From the NCBI RefSeq assembly GCF_000471905.2, contig NW_006499481.1:200286-264285 (forward strand): a stretch of DNA of 64,000 nucleotides, given 5' to 3'. Each line of letters opens with the position of its first letter. Positions within the stretch are counted from its first letter, which is position 1. This DNA comes from Amborella trichopoda. Lineage: Eukaryota; Streptophyta; Magnoliopsida; Amborellales; Amborellaceae. Under the pieces are notes generated by a model. That model saw only the letters and a list, made by a program, of their open reading frames with translations, was not told where the DNA came from and searched no databases. Below are positions 1 through 9,955 of the stretch, in pieces. A program made the translations under genes and the position numbers.

Positions 1-280
1 GATAATCTATTTTCATTTTTAATTATAAAATTTTAAAATCTAAAAATGGTTGAAATCAAGTAGATCTATAAATATATGAAAATATTGAAAATGGACGGTT
101 TAGATAATGTGTTAGAAGATGTATTATTTTTATGACTCAATTTTTTTTATTTTTCCATATTCATACATCTTAATGTTGAGATGATCGTTTGCTACCTTAA
201 AACAACATTTTCTTATGGATTTTTTATGTGCATCTGTAATTCTACATTTTAAGGTTGCAACCTCATATAAACTTTTTCCA
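1..280 (-). repeat. TIR element (MITE-like) copy 1, cut by window edge
   Basis: This is an AT-rich non-coding repeat that recurs about ten times in the window. The copy is in reverse orientation: it carries the family core aattataaaattt and the block ggacggtttagataatg, and ends at 252-280 with the terminal motif ggttgcaacctcatataaac. Its left part lies before base 1. The element codes for nothing recognisable, so I read it as a non-autonomous DNA transposon. The transposase class is unknown because no target-site duplication is clear. Confidence 0.6.
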
Positions 281-301
281 AAAAAAAAAAAAGAGTGCGG
301 T

Positions 302-651
302 TTGTATATAATGGAGGCTTTAAACAGTCAAATTAAAGCGCACCTTCAAATACTATAAAAAGTTGATTTCAATACCGAAAATCTTTTTGGTAGCCTTAAA
401 ATATAATTTTTTTAATTACAAAATTTTAAGCTTAAAAAATAGAGTAGATCGATGAGATCTATGAAAATTTGAAATTCTTGAAAATTGATCGTCCAAAAAT
501 GTATTATTTTCAAAACTTGAAATCCATTTTTTTTCTCATGTCTATACATCTGAAGATGATCAATTTGAGAATATTCGGGCTTCAAAACTGATATTTGTGA
601 GGTGGGCTCTAATTTGATTGTTTAGAGCCCCGACTTCCTATAAACTTTTCC
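302..651 (-). repeat. TIR element (MITE-like) copy 2
   Basis: A nearly complete copy in reverse orientation. The left end reads ggaggctttaaacagtcaaa and then ttaaagcgcac; the right end is its approximate reverse complement, with gggctctaatttgattgttt then agagcc and tataaac. These matching ends are the terminal inverted repeats that define the family. The inside has the same aattacaaaatttt core and a block complementary to gaccgtcaattttcaagat. No ORF of interest. Confidence 0.65.
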
Positions 652-1384
652 TTAAATAATTAATTGGTGACGTGTATCTGCTCTCCCCAAAATTGTGTAG
701 GATTGATAGGTAGGTGACTCGGAGAATTGGTCGGATCAGCGTTCTAAACATCGAACGGGCCTCATAAACTACCATGTGTAGGTTCGGAGTAATCGGTAAA
801 CCAGATAGTTAGACCGGTCTAACTGGATATGTCTGGACCGGTAAAAAATACAAAATTAAATAAATATAAAAAATTAATAAACTAGGAAAAATATATTTAA
901 AAAGTTATAAAACAAAGCACAACCAAATAAAGTTGAAAAATAGTGAAAAAATGGATTTTAAAACATTGATTTGTGTCCAAAGATATTTTTGAAATTTTTA
1001 AAAAAGAGAAAATGTAAAAATAAATATTTATGGCCACAATACTTTCAAATATTTTCCAAAATGATAAAAAGTATATCTAAAAATGTATTCCAAACAAATA
1101 TTTTATTTTTTGGGATTTTATATAATTGTTTTCTATTTTTTTTTTTTTTAAATACTCGGTTGGATCACTCAAATTGTCCAAAATTAGAACTGATTAATGG
1201 CCGATTTTGATCTAACCGGCTAGTTCCGATTTGAAGCGGTTGATATGGCATTCACTAGGTTGGATCGATACGCCTCAGCCTAAATAATTCAAAAACTAAC
1301 TACAAATCCTTTAAAATAATATCGAGATGTCGTTTCTTTGTCTGGATATCTGCATAATTGTTAATTATAATATAATACTATGGG
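652..1384. other. Intergenic, degenerate repeat
   Basis: No gene is visible. Around 720-860 and 1180-1290 are short GC-richer blocks built on ggtc, accggt and related strings, in an otherwise very AT-rich stretch with poly(A) and poly(T) runs. Similar degenerate blocks recur near 4840-5100, 19600-19760, 22280-22470 and 31690-31990, so they are probably remnants of an old dispersed repeat. The one reading frame here (971-1210) is low-complexity and unlikely to be real. Confidence 0.4.
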
Positions 1385-2095
1385 AATTCCTCTTATGCTG
1401 CGTCATGAACAATCCTATATTTTTACGCATTTGGAACTCATTGGCTTCCCAAAAGGGGGATGAAGGTGAAAGATATTAAAAGAAGAATCTTGGATGACTT
1501 ATGGAATTTGTTCTCTGTTCCAAAAAGAAGGCTTTGGAGTTTCAAAAGAGGATGTATGGTGAATCTAAACCATATTGTAATTAATGCTTCCTGGTGCATT
1601 ACAGTAAGGGTTAGATGGCATCTGCTTAGGCTGTTTAAAACTGAATTTTGATGAGACTTTTTTGGGGAATCGAGATCGGGTCAGTTGTGGTGGGGTGGTG
1701 TGGGATTCTAATTGTGATATTCTTCTTTCCTATGCAAGCCCTTGTGGTTTCACCATATAAGCCACGTTGAATTATCTTGTTTGTTATTTGGATTTATTTG
1801 AGGGATAGATATCCAAATTCATGTTGTACAATGGAAAGTGATTCACTGAATGTGGTTCATTGTACCAAGCGAAGTAGACCACCATGGCATGTCTTGCCGA
1901 TATGGTTAATGGTATGTGAGATCTTGAAGGTCTCGTTTTCAAGACGTTGATCATGATGCCAGCTCTATAGCTGATGACATTGCTAAGTTTGGTGCGAACC
2001 TTGAGATGCTGCTAGTTTCTAATGATTTGATTAATTTGTAATTTTTCATTTCATTAATGAAATAAAGTAACATTGTAAGTTAAAAAAAAGAAAAA
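1385..2095 (+). mobile_element. LINE 3-prime end with RNase H fragment, broken
   Basis: Read in +, the stretch near 1636-1765 encodes LKLNFDETFLGNRDRV followed by GGVVWDS, which matches the start of the RNase H domain at the end of plant L1-type LINE polyproteins (usual form KLNxDG..GNPG..GGV). The downstream part near 1950-2040 resembles the domain end (ADDIAKFGANLE). Stops and frame changes show it is dead. The 3-prime end has an A-rich tail at about 2078-2097, as expected for target-primed insertion. The 5-prime boundary is a guess; only the last several hundred bases of the element are present. Confidence 0.6.
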
Positions 2096-2229
2096 AACGA
2101 CTCGCCTTGATGAAGGGAGGGAACATAATTGCAGTAGTTGAAAGACAGAGAAAGTTGATTCGAGGCGACCCAGACCTCCAAACTTAACAAGAAACTTTAA
2201 TTTATGGATAAGTTAGGAAAATATATACA

Positions 2230-2440
2230 ATGAGACTATTTATTTGTCATATAAGGAGGTTACAATTATTATTGAATGTTGGATGTGAAGTTGGGCGGTT
2301 GAAGATGTGTCATTGATAAGGCACAATATCCAAAATAAAATTTCACAAATGTTGTGACACACTTCAATCTATTAAATTTCACATTCAATGGTTCAAAATA
2401 ATTATGACGTCCTTGTAACAAAAGTAAATAGTCTTATACT
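2230..2440. repeat. Foldback (near-palindromic) element
   Basis: The two halves are imperfect reverse complements. The ends atgagactattta (2230) and taaatagtcttat (2425-2437) match at 12 of 13 bases when one is reversed. Inner arms also pair: ttgaagatgtgtca on the left against tgacacacttcaa on the right, and gttggatgtgaa against ttcacattcaat. The core carries ggcacaatatcc. The structure is that of a foldback MITE of about 210 bp with little loop. No protein is coded. Confidence 0.6.
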
Positions 2441-2753
2441 ATAAATCCCATAAGATACGACGTGCTACAACCTTCTCCATGGAATATCCTTCCCTAAACC
2501 AAATTAAGAAACTAACAAATATTAAAGTTTGTCCAGTTTTACAATAAATTGGAACTCCTGGCTTTTGGAAATGAAAGTTCCACTTATCAAACGTGCCCTA
2601 TAAGTTTTGTTGAATAATAGTACCTTGCTGTGTGTGGTGCTATAAGAGGTTTATAAGTTTACACAAACAACTAAAGTTGGTTGGCACGTTGAGGTGGAGA
2701 TGATTTGGTGCAACTCTAATTTTCTTTTTTTTTTTTGTGGTCGAGTATATGAT

Positions 2754-3120
2754 GGAAAAAGTTTATATAAGAGCGAGGCCGTAAACAATTAAATTAAGGC
2801 ACACATCAAAAAAATTTCATCAGAAGAGGTTGTTTCGATGCTCAAAAATCCTCAAATTGATTATCTAAGCCTCAAAATGCATGTATATTGAGAAAAAATG
2901 GATTTTAGGTCTGGGAAATAGTGCGTGTTGTAATGCGTTTCAGACCGTCAATTTTCGAGATTTTCAAGTGTTCAGATCTGGTTGATCTATAATATTTTTG
3001 AAGCTTTAAATTTTATAATTAGAGATAAAAATAAAATTCCAATATTGAAATAATATCTTTCGACAATATTTGAAGTTGCATCTTCCTTTGATTGTTTAAA
3101 GGCTCGGCCTTATATGAATA
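2754..3120 (+). repeat. TIR element (MITE-like) copy 3
   Basis: A full copy in what I define as forward orientation. It opens gaaaaagtttatataagag and gaggccgtaaacaattaaat and closes with tttgattgtttaaaggctcg gccttatat, the approximate reverse complement. The interior has agaggttgtttcgatgc, gaccgtcaattttcgagat and aaattttataattag, as in copies 5 and 6. It ends only about 110 bp before the TATA box of the small secreted protein gene, so it may form part of that upstream region. Confidence 0.7.
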
Positions 3121-3231
3121 ATGTAAATGCCAAAAAAGTTGTAAAGGTGAGTCACACCAGGTTCATTGAGAATGGTTAGGTTAAGTGCATCTTTTTAGTT
3201 GAGTCGGAAACGCATTATGCATTTGTGTGCG

Positions 3232-3238
3232 TATATAA
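3232..3238 (+). promoter_or_regulatory. Probable TATA box of the secreted Cys-rich protein gene
   Basis: TATATAA lies 114 bp before the start codon. It is followed by a CAA-rich leader (about 3261-3287, accaccacaacaacaacaac), the kind of unstructured 5-prime UTR common in plant messages. The start of transcription would be expected about 25-35 bp downstream of the box, near 3262. Inferred from position only. Confidence 0.5.
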
Positions 3239-3351
3239 TGATGAGTGGTCCTCTTCTTTACCACCACAACAACAACAACAACAACCTTATGTTGAAGGAC
3301 CATTCTTCTTAGGTATTCTTCTTTTGTTTGATAAAAACTTTGAGGGGCAGT

Positions 3352-3750
3352 ATGAACAGTAGTTGGGTGGTCGGTTTTATGGTTGTGGTTGCAGCCATTC
3401 TATGGACGTCGACCATAAGTGAAGCTAGAAGGGACAAAGAATCGATGGTGATGGAGCATCGCGTTCTAGGGACCACAAAAAATGGGTTATGGGGTAATGG
3501 AGGGGGTCTGAGTATGGGAATGGGAAAGGGATGGATGTCTAAATTCATGGGGAAATCGATCAACAAAGGAGAACAATTCTCCATAAAGAAAAAGGTGTGC
3601 ATGAATCCAGGCCCATGTTACAAGAAAAAGCTCATTTGTCCAAAGAAGTGTCGCAGTGGAGCTAGAATTCAGAAACACCATATCCCATTCCCAGGAAGGA
3701 CATCTTCTTCATGCACTTTCAATTGCAATAAGTGTGTCGCTCACTGTTAG
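3352..3750 (+). CDS. Small secreted cysteine-rich protein, 132 aa
   Basis: Single-exon gene. The first ATG of the frame is at 3352; the frame can be extended only through a TTG upstream, so I place the start here. Residues 1-25 (MNSSWVVGFMVVVAAILWTS then TISEA) form a signal peptide with likely cleavage before RR. Residues 45-67 are Gly/Met-rich. The C-terminal domain has eight cysteines at 83, 89, 96, 100, 121, 125, 128 and 132, spaced C-x5-C-x6-C-x3-C-x20-C-x3-C-x2-C-x3-C, with the last residue of the protein being Cys. The motif NPGPCYKKKLICPKKC resembles a plant family of secreted proteins usually labelled glycine-rich or uncharacterised. It lacks the pattern of EPF peptides, defensins or STIG1. 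Four disulfides in the apoplast are likely; the function is unknown. A TATA box and two AATAAA signals bracket it, which supports a working gene. Confidence 0.8.
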   Translation: MNSSWVVGFMVVVAAILWTSTISEARRDKESMVMEHRVLGTTKNGLWGNGGGLSMGMGKGWMSKFMGKSINKGEQFSIKKKVCMNPGPCYKKKLICPKKCRSGARIQKHHIPFPGRTSSSCTFNCNKCVAHC

Positions 3751-3845
3751 GACTGCTTTTTTATATCTTCTTCAACTTCCCATTACAAACCTCTCTTTCT
3801 TCGTTATCCTCCACCTCTTCTTCTTTTTCCTGAGCAAAACTACTC

Positions 3846-3878
3846 AATAAAAGTGTACTAGTGTCTCCAATGAATAAA
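3846..3878 (+). terminator. Polyadenylation signals of the Cys-rich protein gene
   Basis: Two AATAAA hexamers at 3846-3851 and 3873-3878 lie about 100-130 bp after the stop codon, a normal distance for a plant 3-prime UTR. The intervening UTR is pyrimidine-rich. Confidence 0.5.
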
Positions 3879-5154
3879 TGTTAGTTCCTTTCCAGGCTTT
3901 TATTGATCACATCATTCTTTCTTTACAGACAAATTAACAAGTGTGCCCAACAATCTGGCCATAAACTAAACATTGTGCATTTGATTGGGAAATTGGACCC
4001 AGGCTCGAGTCCAATAGAGATCGAGGTCATATGTTAAGTGGATGCAAGGGGTTCATTGACTCCATCCCACCGGGGTCCTATCACAAACCTGGCTGGTTGA
4101 ATACGGATATGGTCTGCGTCAAACTCAACTGGACTGGGCCAGGCCCTAACCCAACAAGCCATGGTTACATGTTTGAATAATGTAGGGACCAACCAACTAA
4201 AACGGAGGCATCTTCTCTTAATATCGCATGCTCGAAAGTATGTAAATCAGCATCAACTTCGAGTCCTTGGGAAACCTTGAAAATTCGGGCTGCAAAGAGA
4301 ACAATATGGGTCTTGCATTGTCAAAACTCAATAGCATGGCTTAGATGAACACTGTAATGGAAATTGGTCCCACCCATCATGATGATATATAAGAGTCCTA
4401 AAGTGAACAAGTGTAAGGCACCAACCCATAAACAAATAAGAGCACGTTAAAAGATAACAGCCGTTATGTAAGAATTAGTGGGTGTGATGGCTGTTACGAT
4501 GAAATTGGGATAAAGTTTAAATGATGATGCTGATGATAATGGCTGTCATGTCGAGCTCCGAAAAGTTAAAAGGAAACATGTGTATTATATGTTCTAAAGC
4601 ATGTTATGTCAAAATAATGGTGGCGTTATTTTGCAGCAATGAGCATTTCATCAATAAAAATAAAATGTTCGTTATATCCAATCCAAGGTTTAGATGTTAG
4701 TATATTTTTCGATTCCATAATCATGGCCATCATAAGTTGAGTATTACTTTATTTTTTCTGCTTCATGTGCTTACAATCATATGAGTAACACCACCAATGT
4801 TGTCACAATCGCTTTTGAGCCTTTTTCGATTTTGTGAGAAAAATGAAGTAATTTGGTGTTTCGGCCGATTTGGAAAGAAGACTTCGGACTTTTCTTTTAA
4901 TTTAATATAAATAAATTAGATATTTATATATAAAAATAGTAAAAAATTAAAAATAAAAATATCAAAAAATATTTTTATGTAGATATCTCTTTGCTTAAGC
5001 CAAAACTTCAACCGAGTCGGCTCGATGCATACCCCAATCTAACCAAAGCAGCCCAAAGTAGACCGAATCTAACCAAAGCGGCAGTACTAAGCTTCACTTC
5101 GCTTCGATCCGTTAGAAACTTTATTTCTGTATATTTTGGCCTTAAGCCCCTGTG
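3879..5154. other. Intergenic, no gene seen
   Basis: AT-rich single-copy-looking DNA. I see no reading frame with a recognisable product, no tRNA-like structure and no strong repeat. Near 4840-5100 are degenerate strings (gcttcggccgatttgg, ctaaccaaagcagcccaaag and a repeat of accgaatctaaccaaagcgg) that look like an old dispersed repeat. Confidence 0.4.
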
Positions 5155-6873
5155 GGAAACGTATTATTGAGTTTATCGAAGATGTGAACGAGAACCCCAA
5201 GTTATAGGGTTACAAAGTTGTGGTCGACTAAAAAAACTAATATATGTAATGAATTAACTTCCTAATATGGGTACGCATAAAATGAATGAAAATATTGATC
5301 TAAAAAATAAGTGTAGGTTTCTATATTTCCACACTCCCCCTCATATTCAAGATGCGTTAAGAGATAGCAACTTGAGTTTGGACATCTTAAGGCAGACATT
5401 AGTAACAAAACATGAACAGAAAAAACTTTAGAAGCTGCAAATTAGCGATCTTCAGAAACCGACATCTCGAACAGAGCAGTCTCGCATAACAATAAATCAA
5501 CATGCATATGGAATAGATAAGATCAAGTAAACTTGATCATCACTCAGGATGGAGTAACAAAAAACTTCATCATCCAATAAGATTGAACAACAGAAAACTC
5601 AATGATTAAAAATGATCAAGTAACGGAAAACTTGATCATCAACCAAGATCGAGAAATTCGATCATCAAACAGGAGGCACTTGGAAGAGCCAACAGAAATT
5701 AGCGACGAATCAATAAGCACAGTTGGACCTTAGATTCAGAATTGAAAACAATAAGATCCAAAACAAATAAGAGAATCTAAAACATGTCTCGGTAGCTATT
5801 TTGCAATGGTGCAGATCGGCGGTTTTCATATGCTGATTCCAGAGATGGATTTAGAGGCAGGTTTCAGATCTGGCTCACCAAGAGTCAGACATCAAAGGGG
5901 AGCATGACAACAATGGTTTACCTAAAGCAATAAGCAATGGCAGATGGCTTACAAATCACATAGATTATATATTTTTTTCATTATGAACAAAATGGTATAA
6001 CAATGATTGATACCAACAACCAAAGCACAGAGATTATACTTTTTTTCCATTATGAACAAAATGGTATAACAATGATTGATACCAACAACCAAAGTACATA
6101 TGGTACACATATGGTATAAGTAAATAGTATGGTCTTTCAAAGTCAGAACAAATAAACTAAATGGTCCACAAGGGCACAATGGACGACAAAACTCAACCCT
6201 CCTATTTGCTTTTGTAAGTTGTCCGTCCTTGACACGATATATATATATATATATATACTATTATATATATTTATTTTTTTTTATTTTTTTTTAATATGAG
6301 AGAACTTTGGGTTGCAAACAAACGGCCAAACGCGAAATCTGTTTTCGGGGTTTGTATTGCTAACAGAAATAGCAAGGGACGGGAGAACCGAGGGTTGACT
6401 GTGGAGAAGGTCATGATTCTACCAGAAAAACCAACGACGTCAAAAAATACAGTGGCTCCTTAGGGTATTTGATTTATGCGAGAAATAAATGACGGGAAAG
6501 GAAAATCAAAGAGAAATAAATGATGGGGGCTTAGGTTTGGGTTTACAGGGAGAGGAGTTGAATGTTCCTAGGCCAAGCCTCGCAGGTGAGAGCGACACAA
6601 CCGGTTCTGCATATCTCTCTATTCGAGTCTCTTCTCCTACTGTATCTTAAAATGGCTCTTCATACACATTACAAGGGCATAGATGTTTCCGAGAAAGATC
6701 AAAGCCCCCCATAAAAAATATGTTATTGAGCTTATCGAATATGTGAACAAGAACCTCAATTTATAATATTATAAAGTTAATACTACTAAAAAAATTAACA
6801 TATATAATGAACTACATTCTTAATATACTTACACATAAAAAAGAAGAAAAATATTGTTCTAAACTATATTTCC
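5155..6873. repeat. Direct repeats about 1.4 kb apart, possible LTR-element relic
   Basis: The block at about 5163-5330 (ttattgagtttatcgaagat then gtgaacgagaaccccaagtt, ending gtttctatatttcca) is repeated at about 6723-6873 (ttattgagcttatcgaatat then gtgaacaagaacctcaattt, ending ctatatttcca). The two copies share direction and many indels separate them. The region between holds no coding sequence I recognise. This could be a decayed non-autonomous LTR retroelement or two copies of another repeat; no primer-binding site is visible. Confidence 0.35.
5962..6098. repeat. Two-copy tandem repeat, about 69 bp unit
   Basis: The unit beginning agattatatatttttttcat and containing aacaaaatggtataacaatg attgataccaac occurs at 5962-6030 and again at 6031-6098 with a few differences. 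It gives the 76-codon frame on the minus strand its repeated look, so that frame is not a gene. A TA dinucleotide run follows at about 6238-6258. Confidence 0.75.
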
Positions 6874-7491
6874 AGGCCATCTAAGTCTAAAATCTGAAGG
6901 CTCATCTTCTGCTAAAGCAAATCGAATTTGACAATGATCGCAACCCAAAATGTCCCAAAGCAGCTGGGTTCCCGGTACGTCGGTCAAAACTCAAATGGTT
7001 GCGGCACATGGAAAAGCCCAAGATCGCTGCCCCTCCCTTTCTTTCTTTCTTTCTTTTCTAGTACAATGCATAGGCCGGCGGCCATACTAATTCTTTCAAG
7101 CAATTGAAGTCTTGTCTGAAAACGAGGAACAAACCCCAAATTTGTCATTTAATTATCTATGAGTGTTATTGGACCAAACCTGGCTACATATACTTCCCAT
7201 TCCATGTGCAATGTCAGATCCTTTGCATGCTTCTTAAAAGACCACAGCGTAAAATAGAAAAAAGACATTTATTTAAGAATTAAATGAGATTGCACAATTC
7301 TTTATTGCCCTTCGTTTTTGGTAAGGTGGACTCGATGTGTCATTTTTTAAGACAAAAGTAGATTATAGGGATGTACGGTTATTGTTTTTTCTTATTTAAT
7401 TAATGAAAAATGAGTAGGGGCTTCTCCCCCACTAAATTACCAAAAAATAGATTATATTCAAAGTATACAATGATACCTATCTTTAAAAACA
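6874..7491. other. Intergenic, no gene seen
   Basis: No coding frame or RNA gene recognised. It includes a short CTTT microsatellite near 7035-7056 and AT-rich sequence leading into the next TIR element. Confidence 0.4.
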
Positions 7492-7875
7492 GGAAAAAAT
7501 ATATATAACGATGCAACCTTATAATATAGAACTACGGATGCACCTCAAAAATCCATCGAAAATGTCGTTTTAATCCTAAAAAACCCTTTGATTGATCATC
7601 TCGACATCGAGATATATGACCATGAAAAATAAAAAGATTTTAAGTATAAAAAATAGTGTATTTTACAACATATTATCTACACCATCCATTTTCAAGATTT
7701 TTATATGTTTATAGATCTACTTGATTTTAACCATTTTTTAAATTTAAAATTTTATAATTAGATATAAAAATAAATTTTGAGATAATCCTAAAAAATATTT
7801 TATATCAAAATTATATACCATGATAAAATTTGAAGGTGCACCTTACCTCTACAGCTAAGGATGCATCCGTATGCC
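7492..7875 (+). repeat. TIR element (MITE-like) copy 4, variant subfamily
   Basis: It opens gatgcaaccttataatatag and ctacggatgcacctcaaa and closes tttgaaggtgcaccttacct with ctacagctaaggatgcatcc, so the ends are inverted repeats. The core carries atccattttcaagattttta and aaattttataattagatat. The ends differ enough from copies 3 and 5 to mark a second subfamily, shared with copy 8 at 19211. Confidence 0.65.
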
Positions 7876-7975
7876 AACTGCACCCTTAAGAAAGAAGAGG
7901 TCTTCCATTTCTTTTTAATGTTTATTTGTACTTTCTCTATTGTATCCTCAAAATTATTGGTCCCAAAATATGCAA

Positions 7976-8362
7976 GGAAAAAGTTTATATAAGTGCAATG
8001 CTCTAAACAATCAAATTAGGGCGCACTTAAAAAAACTAGAAGAGGTTGTTTTGATGCCAAAATATCCTCAAATTAATCATCTCGACCTCAAGATGCATGA
8101 ACTTGAGAAAAAAAATAGATTTCAAAATTTAAAAATAGTACATCTTGTAATACATTTTGGGACCGTAAAGTTTTCAATATTTTCAAGTTTTCATAGATAT
8201 GCTCGATCTACACTATCTTTTAAGCTTTAAATTTTATAATTAGTGATGAAAATATATTTTAAGGCTATCACAAAGATTTCCAGCATTGAAACCACATTTC
8301 TTGACACTATTTGAAGGTGCACTTTACTTTGACTGTTTAAACCATGGCTCTATACAAGCCGC
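7976..8362 (+). repeat. TIR element (MITE-like) copy 5
   Basis: It opens gaaaaagtttatataagtgc and gctctaaacaatcaaattag and closes ggtgcactttactttgactg tttaaaccatggctctatac. Interior motifs agaggttgttttgatgcc, gaccgtaaagttttcaatat and aaattttataattag align with copy 3. The 96- and 85-codon frames over it are by-products of the repeat. Confidence 0.7.
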
Positions 8363-8500
8363 ACCCGTTATTCGAAGGTCCTCCCTCCCCCATTTTTTTA
8401 TTTTTTCAAGTTTGCTCCCAGTTCAATGTTTTAAACATCCGATGCAATGCATCCGAGTATTTTATTTTTTCAAGTTTGTTTATCTATATGCAATGTGTCT

Positions 8501-8902
8501 GAGTATTTTATTTTTAATTTTTTTAAAAAAATTGTATGAATAAGAAATTTGGTACGTGTCATCTTCTCAATGGGACGTATCTAAAATAAATATTAAAAAG
8601 AATTTTTTGATAAAATATACTAATCCAAATACCCCTTAAAATTTTCAGAGATACTTTGGTTATTTTATTCTATTGAAAATATTTTTTTTTAATATATTTT
8701 TTACAACTGTGAGTTTAAGAGAGGAGTGGATGCCTAAAATTTGGAATCAAAATATTTTGTATAAAAATATTAAAAATAAAATAGTGTAGAGATGTGACAT
8801 TATGATTGGAGCCATGTCAGCCATCCATTCATAATAGATGGCTAGATAGAGGGAAGTATATAAGTTTTACGTAGTAAGGAAAACATAGAAAGCTTGCCCT
8901 TT
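8501..8902 (+). repeat. Dispersed repeat family B, copy 1
   Basis: About 400 bp that recur at 20688-21086. Shared landmarks in order are attgtatgaat.agaaatttg, the word aatacccctt, ttattgaaaatatttttt, aaaatttgg.atcaaaata and the closing catagaaagcttgccct. No ORF. The element class is unknown. Just before it, 8440-8510 contains two near-identical tgcaatg..tctgagtatttta segments. Confidence 0.65.
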
Positions 8903-8912
8903 AAAAACACAG

Positions 8913-9955
8913 CTTGTGCCTCTCTAATTATGATATGGAAACAATGTTTGAGATAATGATGGATAGGGAAATCATCATTCACATATAGAAAGAATGTTGA
9001 TCTTTCTTTCTCTTTCAATTTAAGATATGAAAACAATGTGGAGATAATCATCGATATAGAATTCTGTCTCTCTCTAAGATATGGAAACACAATCTTAGAT
9101 ATGGTATGTATATCTTGCTCTCTCTTGAATTTTATTTTTTCTATATATATTATTTATTAATAAGATATGTTAATTTTTATTTCTCCTATATATATATATA
9201 TAATTTTATATATTTATTTATTAGTTTTATCGCTTCTATATATATTACTATAATCAAATAAGTTAAATTTTTATATTTTTCAAATTTTAAGTTGTCAATA
9301 ATTTCTCTTTCTCGCTATTGGCACAATAGGGGTTAAGTTGGGGATATGTACCCATTTTAGGAGGTTTGAACCTAAAAATAGGAGGAGGGGGGAGGGGGGA
9401 AATTGGGGATGACTTGCATGCACAACTTTTAGGAAAAGGTAGGATAAAAAAAAATAAGAAGCAAGATTTAATTGTTCTATCTTTAAGAGGTTTTAAATAA
9501 TAGGAAGAAATAATGTTGAAATAAGGAGGATATGTAAATCTTTATCTCTTGTGCCTCTCTAATTAAGATATGGACACAATGTGGAGATAATCATCGATAT
9601 GAAAATCTCTCTCTATCTCTCTCTAATTAAGATATGAAAACATAATCTTAAATATGATATAGATAATTTACTCTCTCTTGAATTTTATTTGTCTTATATA
9701 TATTATTATATGATAAGATAGGTTAATTTTTATTTCTCAATATATATATATATATATATATATATATTACTATAATCAAATAGGTTAAATTTTCATGTTC
9801 TTCAAATTTTAGATTGTCGGTAATTTCTCTTTCTTGTGACTAGTTGGGATTAAAAAAAGAAAAAGCAAGATCTAATTGTTACCAACTTTAGGAGGTTTTA
9901 AAAAAATAGGGACAAACAATGTTGAGATAGGGAAGATAAGGAAATCCTTCTCTCT
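8913..9955. repeat. Two-copy tandem duplication, about 400-600 bp units
   Basis: Unit 1 (8913-9547) and unit 2 (9548-9955) share, in the same order, ttgtgcctctctaatta, caatgtggagataatcatcg, ctctcttgaattttattt, tactataatcaaata.gttaa, aatttctctttct and agcaagat.taattgtt. Unit 1 is longer by a G-rich insert near 9320-9460. Both contain long TA runs (9190-9202, 9740-9766). A third partial start follows at about 9925. No gene. Confidence 0.65.

Noticed and set aside
3309..3681. Minus-strand frames over the Cys-rich protein gene
   Set aside because: They are antisense shadows of the coding exon, with no start context or family feature.
5520..5680. CRISPR-like array (repeated aacttgatcatc phrases)
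   Set aside because: Repeat and spacer lengths are irregular and the genome is plant; it is a decayed tandem repeat.
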